64,000 nt of DNA from positions 1 to 64,000 of the forward strand of contig CAZTXD010000002.1 of the NCBI GenBank assembly GCA_964617995.1, read 5' to 3'. The DNA is from CAZTXD01 sp964617995 (GTDB lineage: Bacteria; Actinomycetota; Acidimicrobiia; Spongiisociales; ZC4RG35). A program made the position numbers and the translations under genes. Numbering within the stretch: the stretch's first letter is position 1; every line of letters starts with the position of its first letter. This document shows positions 8,434-16,994 of this stretch, piece after piece. The notes below the pieces were generated by a model, which worked only from the letters and a program-made list of their open reading frames with translations, searched no databases and had not been told where the DNA came from.

Positions 8434-8777
8434 TCGTTGTCGCTGCCCTGGCGGGCGCAGTTGGGGCCTTGTGTCGTTACATGATCTCAGGCGCCGTGCA
8501 GCAGCGCATCGATACAGGGCTCCCAGTCGGCACGTTGGCCGTCAATCTCTCCGGCGCTTTCCTCATTGGCATCGTTGCCGGGATCGACAGCCTCCAATCC
8601 AGCTCCACGGCCATAGCTGCGGGGTTTCTCGGCGGGTTCACCACCTTCTCCACCTGGATGATCGAAACCGTGCGTCTCGGTATCCCACCGTTGAGAAGTA
8701 GACCTTTCATCAATCTCATCTCGACGCTCATAGCCGGTGCCGCGCTTGCCGGCGCCGGCTACCACCTCACCCACTGA
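8430..8777 (+). CDS. crcB: Fluoride channel CrcB/Fluc, subunit 2
   Basis: A 115-residue Fluc protein with the same landmarks as its upstream partner: AGAVGALCRYMISG, LAVNLSGAFLIGI and GGFTTFSTWMIETV. Four membrane helices are evident. The ATG at 8430 overlaps the previous stop (ATGA), giving translational coupling. Paired small crcB genes usually encode two non-identical subunits inserted in opposite orientations, and the differing lengths and charges fit that. It is under control of the upstream fluoride riboswitch. Confidence 0.93.
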   Translation: MIVVAALAGAVGALCRYMISGAVQQRIDTGLPVGTLAVNLSGAFLIGIVAGIDSLQSSSTAIAAGFLGGFTTFSTWMIETVRLGIPPLRSRPFINLISTLIAGAALAGAGYHLTH

Positions 8778-8792
8778 CGAAGGGCCCAATAT

Positions 8793-9131
8793 ATGGACCA
8801 ACACACCGACGCCAGACTCCTCCGAATCTTCATCGGCGAGTCCGACACCCACGACGGCCGTCCGCTCTATCAGGCCATTGTCGAGACCCTCCGCCGACAG
8901 GGACTCGCCGGTGCCACGGTCCTCCGTGGCATCGAAGGGTTCGGCAAGTCCAGTCGACTCCACATCGCCCATATCCTGCGCCTGTCCGAAGACCTCCCCA
9001 TCGTCATCGAATGCGTGGACACCGACGAGAAGATCAAAGGTGTCCTCCCCGCACTCGACATCATGATCGGCGACGGTCTCGTCACCCTGGAAAGAGTGGA
9101 GGTGCGCGTCTATCGGGCCGACGGATCATGA
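8793..9131 (+). CDS. DUF190 family protein, fluoride operon
   Basis: A 112-residue soluble protein with the DUF190 pattern: RLLRIFIGESDTHDGRPLYQ at the start, GLAGATVLRGIEGFG in the middle and a C-terminal strand with VEVRVYRADGS. The fold is PII-like. DUF190 genes are common beside crcB, and here the gene lies 15 bases after the second crcB in the riboswitch-controlled operon. A role in modulating the channel is inferred from this linkage only. Confidence 0.85.
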   Translation: MDQHTDARLLRIFIGESDTHDGRPLYQAIVETLRRQGLAGATVLRGIEGFGKSSRLHIAHILRLSEDLPIVIECVDTDEKIKGVLPALDIMIGDGLVTLERVEVRVYRADGS

Positions 9132-9474
9132 CGCTGGGGTACCGCTCCATCGCGCGTCCATCGCGCGAGAGGGTGCGATGGGACGGTCAAGAACGCGAAA
9201 TGACGCGAACGAGAAATGGTGTTTGAGCAGGCATCTCTCCCATTCTCGCTGGTCAGCGACCCCCCGGACTCGCTCATATGCACTCCGACCCTAGGCGAAA
9301 CATCACCCGTTGTCCGTGCATATCCAGGGAGGATTGTTTCCCATCGTAAGGTCGGATCAACAGGACCTGGGGCAAATCCCGCCCCCTATGACAGGGAACC
9401 CAGGCCCACCTGAGAGTACGATCGGTGGCCTTGCGTGTCAGATGAGGGTTGACATTGAGGACGATAGATCGTGC
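9132..9474. other. Intergenic region, no gene recognised
   Basis: About 340 bases without a convincing reading frame on either strand. It contains a short tandem repeat of CCATCGCGCG near 9149-9167. A TTGACA hexamer near 9449 lies just upstream of the TetR remnant on the opposite strand. Nothing else stands out. Confidence 0.5.
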
Positions 9475-9660
9475 CTATTGCGGCTCGAGCAATGCCTCGA
9501 TCGCGTCGAGGAGCAAGTCGAGCCCGTACTCAAAGTCCTCGTTGGGTCCGGCGTCCGTGACGAACACGCCGGCTTCGACGAGACGGACTAGGGCAGGATG
9601 GCGCCCATCGGCCACCACCTTCTGAAGCAATGGAACAGAGTCCCGACCGAAGGGGCCCAC
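9475..9660 (-). pseudogene. C-terminal remnant of a TetR-family regulator
   Basis: The frame ends with DFEYGLDLLLDAIEALLEPQ, preceded by HPALVRLVEAGVFVTDAG. This is the last helix pair of the TetR C-terminal ligand-binding domain found in many actinobacterial regulators. No helix-turn-helix domain is present upstream: eight bases further, a different gene begins on the same strand. It is a truncated relic. The M at 9660 is merely the first ATG in frame. Confidence 0.6.
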
Positions 9661-9667
9661 GTGATGC

Positions 9668-10240
9668 TCAGTCCCCGCCCGGCTTGGGGTCGGGCAGGGT
9701 CTGGTAGTCGGTGGGGAAGAGGCCGGCGACGAAGGCGTAGACGGTGTCGCCGGAGCGGGGGATCTCTCCGAACTCGTGGGTGAGGTCGAAGACCCTCTCC
9801 CAGAACTCGGCGGCGTGTTCGGCGGGGATCCGGGCTCTCCTCAGGATGGCCCGGAGATGGTCGGCCTCGTGGGCGGCCTGGGACTTGTGGGCGGCGATAG
9901 CGAGGAGATTGGGCAGCTCGGCGGCCTGTTCGGGTGTGATCTCCCCGACGTAGAAGATGCGGGCGGTGCGGCCGTAGAAGCGCTCCTCGACGGCGCGCAC
10001 CTTCCTGGTCCTCACCACCTGGAGCATGCCGGCGTCGACCAGGACTCCGACGTGGTAGGCGACGGTGCTGGGAGGTCGGCCGATCGTCTCCGCCAGCTCG
10101 TGGACTGTCGCGGCACGGTCGAGAACCAGGTCGAGGACCCGACTCCGCACCCTGTGCCCCATGGCCCGCAGCTCTTTCGGAGAAGAAACCACCTTGACGT
10201 CTTCGAGGTCGTAGTCGGGAATTCGATTATCGTTCGACAT
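9668..10240 (-). CDS. ArsR-like winged-helix transcriptional regulator
   Basis: A 190-residue protein with a winged-helix domain at residues 20-100: SSPKELRAMGHRVRSRVLDL, then VHELAETIGRPPSTVAYHVG as the recognition helix, then the wing up to RFYGRTARIFYVG. A helical C-terminal half follows, a layout typical of helix-turn-helix-domain (HTH_20) regulators of actinobacteria. No metal-binding Cys pair is visible, so it is not obviously a metal sensor. It is transcribed divergently from the hydrolase gene at 10317, across a 76-base gap, and most likely represses that operon and itself. Confidence 0.8.
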   Translation of the reverse strand: MSNDNRIPDYDLEDVKVVSSPKELRAMGHRVRSRVLDLVLDRAATVHELAETIGRPPSTVAYHVGVLVDAGMLQVVRTRKVRAVEERFYGRTARIFYVGEITPEQAAELPNLLAIAAHKSQAAHEADHLRAILRRARIPAEHAAEFWERVFDLTHEFGEIPRSGDTVYAFVAGLFPTDYQTLPDPKPGGD

Positions 10241-10316
10241 TTTTCGATCGTTCCGGTATCTTCCACAATGTAATGATCAAGAAAAGTCGATCGTAGCTGT
10301 CGTAGAAGGGAGACAC
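10241..10316. promoter_or_regulatory. Shared divergent promoter of the ArsR-like regulator and hydrolase
   Basis: A compact 76-base AT-rich gap. CGATCG occurs twice (10245-10250 and 10288-10293), a plausible pair of regulator half-sites. GAAGGGAG at 10305-10312 is the ribosome binding site for the ATG at 10317. Exact promoter boxes are not clear. Confidence 0.4.
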
Positions 10317-11015
10317 ATGGACATTATCCTCGTTCCGGGTCTCTGGCTCGACGCCGCCTCCTGGGACGCGGTGGTGCCCCATCTCGAGGAGGCGGGCCAC
10401 CGGGTCCGTCCCCTCACCTTGCCCGGGATGGAGTCGAAGGACTCCGACCGCTCGCAGGTGACGAGGAGCGACTGTGTCGACGCCATCGTCTCCGCCATCG
10501 ACTCGTCCGCAGGGCAGGTCGTCTTGGTCGGCCACTCCATGGGTGCCGGACTGGCCCACGCCGCCGTCGACGCCCGACCCGACCGGGTGGCCCGCGCCGT
10601 CTACATCGGCGGCTTTCCCGATGGCGACGGATCAACCTCCGAGTTCCCGTCCGAGAACGGCGAGATTCCCCTCTTCGACTGGTCCGAGTTCGACGAGGCC
10701 GACCTGAGGGACCTCGACGAGGCCGCCCTCGCCGATTTCATGGAGCGGGCCATCCCCTCGCCTGCCCGCATCGTCAGCGACCCTCAGCGGCTCACCGACC
10801 CACGGCGCTACCAGGTGCCTGTCACCATGGTCTGTCCCGAGTTCGACGCCGAGACGCTAAAGACGTGGATCGCCGACGACATGGAGCCGGTGCGCGAGTT
10901 CAAAGAGATCGAGGACGTCACCTATGTCGACCTCCCCACCGGCCACTGGCCCCAATTCACCCGACCGGAACAACTGGCGATGATCATCCTCGACACCATC
11001 GACCCCGAGCGATGA
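10317..11015 (+). CDS. Alpha/beta hydrolase
   Basis: A 232-residue hydrolase of the small esterase type. LVPGLWLDAASWDAVVPHLE is the oxyanion-hole strand-helix, LVGHSMGAG is the nucleophile elbow with catalytic Ser, and LPTGHWPQF near residue 210 supplies the catalytic His. The acid residue is probably the Asp of CPEFDAET. Relatives include salicylate-esterase-like and haloperoxidase-like proteins; the substrate cannot be read. It is divergent from an ArsR-like regulator and overlaps the following gene by 4 bases (ATGA). Confidence 0.85.
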   Translation: MDIILVPGLWLDAASWDAVVPHLEEAGHRVRPLTLPGMESKDSDRSQVTRSDCVDAIVSAIDSSAGQVVLVGHSMGAGLAHAAVDARPDRVARAVYIGGFPDGDGSTSEFPSENGEIPLFDWSEFDEADLRDLDEAALADFMERAIPSPARIVSDPQRLTDPRRYQVPVTMVCPEFDAETLKTWIADDMEPVREFKEIEDVTYVDLPTGHWPQFTRPEQLAMIILDTIDPER

Positions 11016-11666
11016 CCGATCCAGTCGGCCCATCCCGGTTCCACCAGGCAGCGGGGACCGGAGACTGGGAGGTGGTCGGTGACGGGGCCTCCGCTTACTT
11101 CCGCACCGGTTCGTACGCCGAAGGGGCCGGCCTCGTGCAGGCGATCGCCGAGTTCGCCGGGAAGACCCGCCCCCTTCCCGACGCCGATATCCGGCCCCAG
11201 GGGGTAACCCTGCGTCTCGTCACGGTCTCCGACGAGTTCTGTGGGCTCACTGAAGAGCACCTGGAGGTGGCCAGGGACATCTCAGACCTGGTCCGGAGCA
11301 GGGGTCTCGTCGCCGATCCTTCGGCGGTGCTGATGGTGCAGGTGACGGTCGGCGCCCACCTCCCTTCCGAGATCATGTCGTTCTGGAAGGAGGTCCTCGG
11401 CTATGACCAGATCGGGGAGGAGGACCTCATCGATCCGCAGCGGAGGGGAGCACCATTCTGTTCCAGCAGTTGCGAAAGCCCCGGGAGCACCGCAACCGTA
11501 TCCACGTCGACGTCTTCGTCTCCCACGACCAGGCGGAGGCGAGAGTGGCGGCGGCGATCGCCGCCGGCGGACGGCTCCTCGACGACAGCAACGCACGGCG
11601 TGGTGGACCCTGGCCGACCCCACCGGCAACGTGGCGGACGTCGCCACCCAGGAGGGACGCGAGTAG
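11012..11666 (+). pseudogene. VOC/pterin-dehydratase-like protein, broken by two frameshifts
   Basis: The reading begins with MTDPVGPSRFHQAAGTGDWE, contains GASAYFRTGSYAEGAGLVQA (pterin dehydratase-like half), then shifts twice. At about 11456, CCATTCTGTTCCAG lacks one base; restoring it gives PFWFQQLRKPREHRNRIHVD. At about 11595 another missing base is needed to reach WWTLADPTGNVADVATQEG and the stop at 11664. The intact paralog at 40674-41336 shows the same order of motifs without interruption. Either the gene is decaying or the assembly has two deletions. It overlaps the upstream hydrolase stop by 4 bases. Confidence 0.75.
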
Positions 11667-12097
11667 CCGCGGTGACTCTCTGGCGACGGTGGCGACGGTG
11701 ATCAGGTAAGCCAGATCCGGACGGATCGATTCACCCATTCTCCACCTACGTGGACGGGCAACGGGCTTCTCTGGGTGCATCGACCTTTCCTAGCGATGCC
11801 CGCTCAGCTTCATCCTCGCTTAGAAGCCGCCTGCAGGTGATGGCTGACAGAGGATGCCATCTTCCGGCTGGCTGAACCGGGGGGAAGAGCTTCGATGAGC
11901 CGCTCGCCGACCTCAGCGAGGCGCTCGAGCCCTACTTCGTGGGTCCAACCCGCGGCACGAGGTGGAGGCCTGACAGGCAGGCCACAGCCACCTGTTCCGT
12001 CTGGCGGCGGATCGCACACCCTGAACACCGTCTGAACGGGTTGGTGGCGCGTCACGCGCCTTAGATCCGCACAGAACGGGTTTAGCATGGCCGGTTC
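11667..12097. other. Intergenic region, no gene recognised
   Basis: These 431 bases precede the exporter ATPase gene. A long minus-strand frame runs through here and into the ATPase gene, but its codon pattern follows the antisense of that gene and no family is recognised. GCGTCACGCGCC near 12049 is a short inverted repeat close to the exporter promoter. Nothing else stands out. Confidence 0.5.
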
Positions 12098-13081
12098 ATG
12101 AATGCGGTCGAGGCCCACAACATCGTCAAGACGTTCGGTGATGTGGTCGCCCTCGACGGAGTCAGTGTCACCTTCGAAGAAGGAATCGTCTACGGGTTGC
12201 TGGGCCCAAACGGGGCGGGCAAGACCACTCTGATCAGGGTGCTGACGACGCTCCTCAAAGCAGACTCGGGGACGGCCAGGGTCGTCGGTGTCGACGTGGT
12301 CGCCGACCCGGTGGGGGTGCGTCACAAGATCGGGCTCGCCGGCCAATTCGCCGCGGTGGACGACTTCCTCACCGGGAGGGAGAACGTGGAGATGGTCGGC
12401 CGCCTCTACAACCTGTCCAAGACGGACGCTGCGCGCCGGGCCGGGGAGGTCCTCGAGCGTATCCATCTCATCGAATCCGCCGATCGAGCGGTGCGCACCT
12501 ATTCCGGAGGCATGAGACGACGTCTCGACCTCGCCGCGTCCATGGTGGGCCGTCCCGAGGTCCTGTTTCTCGACGAGCCCACCACGGGTATCGATCCTGG
12601 CAGCCGGCTCGACCTGTGGGATCTGATCGAGGAGCTCGTCGATGCCGGAACCACTCTTCTCCTCACCACCCAGTACCTCGACGAGGCCGACCGACTTGCC
12701 GACCGCATCGGTGTCATCGATCGGGGGCGTCTCATCGACGAGGGCACATCCGACGAGCTGAAAGACCGGCTCGGTGGCAACGTCGTCGAGGTCCATGTCA
12801 CCGGGGACGACCGGGCCACCGCGGCGGGAGCCCTCACAGCCGTCGCGGGCGGCGAGTTGATTATCGAGAGTCACGCACTTGTCATCCCGGCCGTCGACGG
12901 AGCCCGGACACTGACCGCGGCAGTAAGGGCACTCGATGACGCGGGAATCGAGCTCCAGGACATCGGTCTACGTCGTCCCACCCTCGACGATGTCTTTCTG
13001 ACTCTCACCGGGCACCGCGCGGAGGAAAGAGGCGACACCGGTGCCGGGGAAGCCCCCGGACGCCGAGACCAACGGGTATGA
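12098..13081 (+). CDS. ABC-2 exporter ATPase, DrrA (daunorubicin resistance) type
   Basis: A 327-residue ABC ATPase: Walker A GPNGAGKTT near residue 41, signature YSGGMRRRLDLA near 133, Walker B VLFLDEPTTGIDP near 153 and the switch His replaced in TTQYLDEAD, as usual in DrrA relatives. The C-terminal extension with RRPTLDDVFLTLTGH is the DrrA-type tail. It pairs with the permease gene, whose ATG overlaps its stop by 4 bases. The family exports hydrophobic drugs or lipids; the substrate here is unknown. No regulator gene is adjacent. Confidence 0.92.
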   Translation: MNAVEAHNIVKTFGDVVALDGVSVTFEEGIVYGLLGPNGAGKTTLIRVLTTLLKADSGTARVVGVDVVADPVGVRHKIGLAGQFAAVDDFLTGRENVEMVGRLYNLSKTDAARRAGEVLERIHLIESADRAVRTYSGGMRRRLDLAASMVGRPEVLFLDEPTTGIDPGSRLDLWDLIEELVDAGTTLLLTTQYLDEADRLADRIGVIDRGRLIDEGTSDELKDRLGGNVVEVHVTGDDRATAAGALTAVAGGELIIESHALVIPAVDGARTLTAAVRALDDAGIELQDIGLRRPTLDDVFLTLTGHRAEERGDTGAGEAPGRRDQRV

Positions 13082-13923
13082 CCACCGTCACGAGTCATCG
13101 ACAGCGGGTCGCGTTGGCCGCGGCGTTGGCTCATACAGCAGTCATCACCAAACGCAACACGTTGCGGGTGGTGCGTCTACCCCAACTCCTGTTGTTCTCG
13201 ACCATCCAGCCGGTGATGTTCCTTCTCTTGTTCAACTACGTGTTCGGTGGTGCGATCTCGATTGGAGGTCCGACAGGTGCAGTCTCGGGGAGCGCTGACT
13301 ACATCAATTGGCTGATACCCGGCATCCTCGTCCAGACCGCGGTGTTCGGGGCCACCGCCACCGCTCTAGGGCTGACCGAGGATCTGGGAGCGGGAGTCAT
13401 CGACCGGTTCCGGTCGCTGCCAATGGCCCGGTCGGCGGTCCTCGCCGGACGCACCATCGCCGACCTCGTCCGCAACACGTTCGTGAACACCCTGATGCTG
13501 GTTGTCGGGTTCCTCATGGGATGGCGGTTCGAGCAAGGGATTCCAAAGATGCTCCTTGGCGTGGCCCTGGCTCTCCTCTTCGGCTATGCGTTCTCGTGGG
13601 TGATGGCCACGATCGGACTCGTGGCCAAGACCCCTGAGGCGGCCCAGTCGGCTGGATTCCTCCCCATCTTCCCTCTGGTTTTCGCGTCGTCGGTGTTCGT
13701 GCCGACCCAAACGATGCCACAGTGGCTTCAGGTCTTCGCCGAGAACCAGCCCGTGTCGGTCATCGCCAACGCGGTGCGTTCCCTGATGATCCCCGAGCAG
13801 GCGCTCGGTGCTCTCGGTCTCGAACAGACCACGCTGATATGGCAGTCCTTCGCCTGGATTGCAGTCATCATCGCCGTCTTCGGCCCCCTGGCGGTTCGTC
13901 AGTACCGCCGGTCCGTGGGTTAG
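13078..13923 (+). CDS. ABC-2 exporter permease, DrrB type
   Basis: A 281-residue membrane protein with six helices. LLFSTIQPVMFLLLFNYVFG is the first helix, DRFRSLPMARSAVLAGRTIA the cytoplasmic coupling loop typical of DrrB, and FVPTQTMPQWLQVFAENQPV the conserved extracellular loop before the last helix. It follows the ATPase with an ATGA overlap and forms a two-gene exporter. This is the usual DrrB length. The substrate cannot be predicted. Confidence 0.9.
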   Translation: MTTVTSHRQRVALAAALAHTAVITKRNTLRVVRLPQLLLFSTIQPVMFLLLFNYVFGGAISIGGPTGAVSGSADYINWLIPGILVQTAVFGATATALGLTEDLGAGVIDRFRSLPMARSAVLAGRTIADLVRNTFVNTLMLVVGFLMGWRFEQGIPKMLLGVALALLFGYAFSWVMATIGLVAKTPEAAQSAGFLPIFPLVFASSVFVPTQTMPQWLQVFAENQPVSVIANAVRSLMIPEQALGALGLEQTTLIWQSFAWIAVIIAVFGPLAVRQYRRSVG

Positions 13924-14247
13924 GACTTCCTCCCTCCCTTCTGTGAACGCTGGACGCGCCTGAGCCGCGTACTCGATCAAGAAATGGAACCGTGACGGAA
14001 CAGGCCTTCCCGGGTCGGATTCCAGTCTTGTACTCATCGGTCCTTTCACCGGGGCGCTCACTTCAGGAACCTGGAGAGAACGGCACACCTCTTTCGCCGG
14101 GCCGGGCGGGTGCTTCCTCGGGTCAGGGGCCCGATAGGAGATGTGGTTACCGTCGTCACCATCGAAGCTCACACAGGATGGACAGTCACTGCTGCCGGGG
14201 TTGCTGCCTTCGGGTAGGACTGTTGGTCCCTCGGGTGCGACGAGGCG
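13924..14247. other. Intergenic region, no gene recognised
   Basis: About 320 bases between the exporter permease and the convergent ferredoxin gene. Frames on both strands lack recognisable motifs. No terminator hairpin with a T-run was found. Confidence 0.5.
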
Positions 14248-14436
14248 TCAGTCCTCGTGGACGAGGATCGCTCCGGTGGGACAGGAGTCTGCGGCCAATC
14301 TGACCTCGTCGTGGAGGGGCGGGTCGGGATGCTCCACCTTCACCTCCGACACCAGGTCGACCTCGAAGACCTCAGGGCAGATCATCTCACACTGCCCGGT
14401 GGCCGCACAGAGACTCTCGTCGACGGTGACTCGCAT
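14248..14436 (-). CDS. Single-cluster ferredoxin (P450 redox partner type)
   Basis: A 62-residue ferredoxin. MRVTVDESLCAATGQCEMIC and PEVFEV at the start, with SCPTGAI at the end, give the Cys-x5-Cys-x3-Cys ... Cys-Pro pattern of the small ferredoxins that deliver electrons to actinobacterial P450s. The cluster is probably 3Fe-4S or 4Fe-4S. It sits head-to-head with a P450 N-terminal remnant starting at 14491, so its native partner may have been lost. The P450 at 16995-18254 is the nearest intact candidate. Confidence 0.88.
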   Translation of the reverse strand: MRVTVDESLCAATGQCEMICPEVFEVDLVSEVKVEHPDPPLHDEVRLAADSCPTGAILVHED

Positions 14437-14490
14437 CTACTGAATCCTACGGAGGAATCGCCGGTTCGCGTCAGAAGGTTGAGCCTGACC

Positions 14491-14604
14491 ATGATCGATC
14501 CGGCATCGCTTGCGCTTGCCGACCTGGAGGCGAATCCGCATCCGATCCTCGCCCACCTGTCTGAGCTTGCTTCGGCGAGATCCGTCCCGGACAGCGACAC
14601 GTAG
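14491..14604 (+). pseudogene. N-terminal remnant of a cytochrome P450
   Basis: The 37-residue frame reads MIDPASLALADLEANPHPIL and then AHLSELASARSVPDSD. The DPADLALADLEA-PHP-LA-LR pattern is a common P450 start in actinobacteria. After it the frame stops and no I-helix, ExxR or heme-Cys motif follows. Region 14641-14859 has a frame with GVHPGELINETALLVGG that could be a decayed internal P450 piece, but this is weak. The neighbouring ferredoxin supports the reading. Confidence 0.45.
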
Positions 14605-14882
14605 CTGGAAATGGGTGGGGACCCAGTTCCACCTTTTTAGGTGACCGCCCCACTGGTCGCGGCCTGGTGCGATGCGGGTGGCGACAGGAAGCTGGTCGAG
14701 GCAGGCGTCCACCCCGGGGAGTTGATCAACGAGACCGCCCTTCTGGTCGGGGGTGTGTCCGGCCCGCCCTGGAGCGGATGCTCGACTGTCGCTCGGCCGC
14801 CTCGACCACTCCGATCGCCGTTTGGCCCGCATCCACCCCTGCCGACATCTAGGGTCTAGCCATCTGGCGACGAGGAGGCGCG
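14605..14882. other. Probable decayed P450 sequence and promoter of the permease
   Basis: No intact gene. The plus frame at 14641-14859 may contain a P450 internal fragment (see previous entry). CGACGAGGAGGCGCG, ending two bases before 14883, supplies the ribosome binding site of the APC permease. Confidence 0.35.
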
Positions 14883-16322
14883 ATGGCCAGTCATGACGGG
14901 TCCGGTGTAAGGCTCGAGGCGGCGGCGGTCGGCTTTCCGACGGCCCTGGCCACCGCGGTTGGGTTGATCATCGCGGGCTCGGTGTTGCTCACCGCCCAAA
15001 CCGGGTTCGGGGCGGGCGGGTACATATTTGCCTGGGCGATCCTCATCGCCTACGTCTTGATGGTCGCCCAGTCGGCCAGCTTCTCGGAGGCGGCGGGCAT
15101 CCTCCCCACCGCCGGGTCGGTCTACGACTACGTGGCGGCGGGGATGGGCAGGTTCTTTGCGATCACGGCAAGTCTCGCCGCCTATCTGCTGGTCCACGTC
15201 TTCGCCGGTGTGGCGGAGACGGCCACAGCCGGGGTCTTCGCCTCGTTCAACTTCGGGTTCCTCGATGGCTTCCAGGAGTCGGGCTCGTGGTGGGTCGGTG
15301 TCGTCCTGGTTGTGATCCTCGCCATCGTCAACATGCTAGGCATCAGACCCTATGCATCCACCGAGATAGCCATGACCGCTGTCATGTGGGGGACACTGAT
15401 CATCTTCGGTCTCGCCGGTCTGTTGGCCTCGAAGAAGTCTGACATCACCGGCGTGTTCGGGGAGTCCTTTGTCGGGACAGATGTCGAGGCCATCCTCGCC
15501 ATGGTCGGCCTCGCTCTCTTCCTGTTCGTGGGTGTCGAGTACGTGACGCCGCTGGCCTCCGAGCTCAAGGACTCGGCCCGGACCATTCCCAGGGCCATGT
15601 ACCTCGGGGTGACGGCCGTGGCACTTGCCATGTTCATGTATGGAGCCGCCGTGGCACGTCAGGTGCCGAACATCGACCTGGGCGACGGCACCTTCATCCT
15701 CGACACCCCGCTGGCGATACCGGCGTTTGCCCAGGCGGTCATGGGCGGCGTCGGCCAGGCGTGGCTGGGGATTGCGGTGCTGCTGGCCTCGGCGGCGACG
15801 TTGAACACGGTCATCGCCGGGGTTTCCAGGATCTTTTACGGGATGGCCAAGGACGGGAGCCTGCCCAAGATCTTCGGATATCTGCATCCGAGGTACAAAG
15901 AGCCATGGGTGGGCATCGTCCTGGTGGCAGCCATCGCCATCGTCGGTGCGATCGTCCTCGACGGCGATGTGCCCTCGATCATCAACCTGATCCTGGCGGC
16001 GGTAATGGCTTGGATCTTCAGTTACATCCTGGTGAATATCTCGGTGATGGTGCTGCGCTCGAGACGTTCCGACATCGAGCGGCCCTACAGGACGCCGTTG
16101 TATCCCCTGCCTCAGATCTTGGCGTCGGTGGGTCTGCTGGTGGCTGCCTGGTTCATCGCCCCACCGGGAACGACTCGGGCCGAGATCTACACACCGTTCT
16201 TCATCATGTTGGGCATCTGCGCGGTGTACGCCCTCATCTGGACCTACGGGGTGCAGAAGGCCAACCCTTGGAAACCGGTTGATCCCGAGTTGCTAAAGGC
16301 TGAGGAGGGCATCGAGGCGTAG
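14883..16322 (+). CDS. APC superfamily amino acid/amine permease
   Basis: A 479-residue protein with about 12 membrane helices. The helix-1 region contains AVGLIIAGSVLLTAQTGFG, followed by GILPTAGSVYDYVAAGMG (helix 3), GVEYVTPLASELKDSARTIP (helix 6 loop with the conserved E and P) and AGVSRIFYGMAKDGSLPKIF (helix 8-9 loop). These are standard for APC transporters that take up amino acids or amines by proton coupling. AAGILPTAGSVYDY resembles the amine/choline-type subgroup. The next gene begins one base before the stop ends, so the two are coupled. Confidence 0.9.
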   Translation: MASHDGSGVRLEAAAVGFPTALATAVGLIIAGSVLLTAQTGFGAGGYIFAWAILIAYVLMVAQSASFSEAAGILPTAGSVYDYVAAGMGRFFAITASLAAYLLVHVFAGVAETATAGVFASFNFGFLDGFQESGSWWVGVVLVVILAIVNMLGIRPYASTEIAMTAVMWGTLIIFGLAGLLASKKSDITGVFGESFVGTDVEAILAMVGLALFLFVGVEYVTPLASELKDSARTIPRAMYLGVTAVALAMFMYGAAVARQVPNIDLGDGTFILDTPLAIPAFAQAVMGGVGQAWLGIAVLLASAATLNTVIAGVSRIFYGMAKDGSLPKIFGYLHPRYKEPWVGIVLVAAIAIVGAIVLDGDVPSIINLILAAVMAWIFSYILVNISVMVLRSRRSDIERPYRTPLYPLPQILASVGLLVAAWFIAPPGTTRAEIYTPFFIMLGICAVYALIWTYGVQKANPWKPVDPELLKAEEGIEA

Positions 16323-16879
16323 TGCGTCGAACGGGGTCCCGGCCCGGTCCGCCTTCGTCACGTCTGGTTGCCTTGATCGCCGGCGACCTGCCGGGTCACC
16401 GGCGCGAGACGGGTGACGGGGGACGGATCCGCTTCGTTTCCAGCGAGGGCGGCCCGGACCTGGAGGTCTCTTCTCGTATCGAAAAGAGGTTTCTGGGGCG
16501 CACCGAGATCGCGGTGTTCGAGGCGGACCTCGTTGTTTCATGGCCCGAGGAGTCGACCATCGAACTGAGACACACCGGCGGTCTCCGGCGCTCAGGGGTC
16601 ACCGCGACTCTGGTTGCAGGTGGCGATGCCGCCCGGCGGGCGGCAGCGGCGCTGGCCTCCGACCGCCGGCTGACCCAGGCTCTACTGCCGCTCGACTTCA
16701 CCAGGTTCGAGATCCATGGTGGTCCGGCCGGATGCCGGGCCAGGGTGGACCTGATGGGGGCGAGCCACGTGGCGATCGCCCTCCCCCCGATCCGTTCTTA
16801 CGTTCATCTCCATCCGGATCAGCGGGCGGCGATGGTTGCCGGGCTGGAGGAGGTGCGCAGGGTCCTCCGGTCGATGTGA
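16322..16879 (+). CDS. Hypothetical protein coupled to the APC permease (possibly DUF3156-like)
   Basis: A 185-residue soluble protein starting at a GTG that shares one base with the permease stop. No signal peptide or membrane helix is seen. Strand-rich segments (FEADLVVSWPEESTIELRHT, then FTRFEIHGGPAGCRARVDLM) suggest a beta-rich fold. Unknown proteins of similar size occur beside amine-type APC permeases in other actinobacteria (DUF3156), and this may be one. That identification is a guess from context and length. No catalytic residues are evident. Confidence 0.6.
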   Translation: MRRTGSRPGPPSSRLVALIAGDLPGHRRETGDGGRIRFVSSEGGPDLEVSSRIEKRFLGRTEIAVFEADLVVSWPEESTIELRHTGGLRRSGVTATLVAGGDAARRAAAALASDRRLTQALLPLDFTRFEIHGGPAGCRARVDLMGASHVAIALPPIRSYVHLHPDQRAAMVAGLEEVRRVLRSM

Positions 16880-16994
16880 CTCCCCCTACCCGTCGTTCCG
16901 GTGTTTCCCGGACTCCAGCCCTCGAGAAGAGCTCCCCCAGCTCGGGGAGGTCCTCACGGCGCAGCGGGTTCAGTTGGCCATGGCCACACCTGGC

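Noticed and set aside
11810..12874. 354-codon minus-strand frame
   Set aside because: Mostly antisense to the DrrA-type ATPase; the part outside it shows no family motif.
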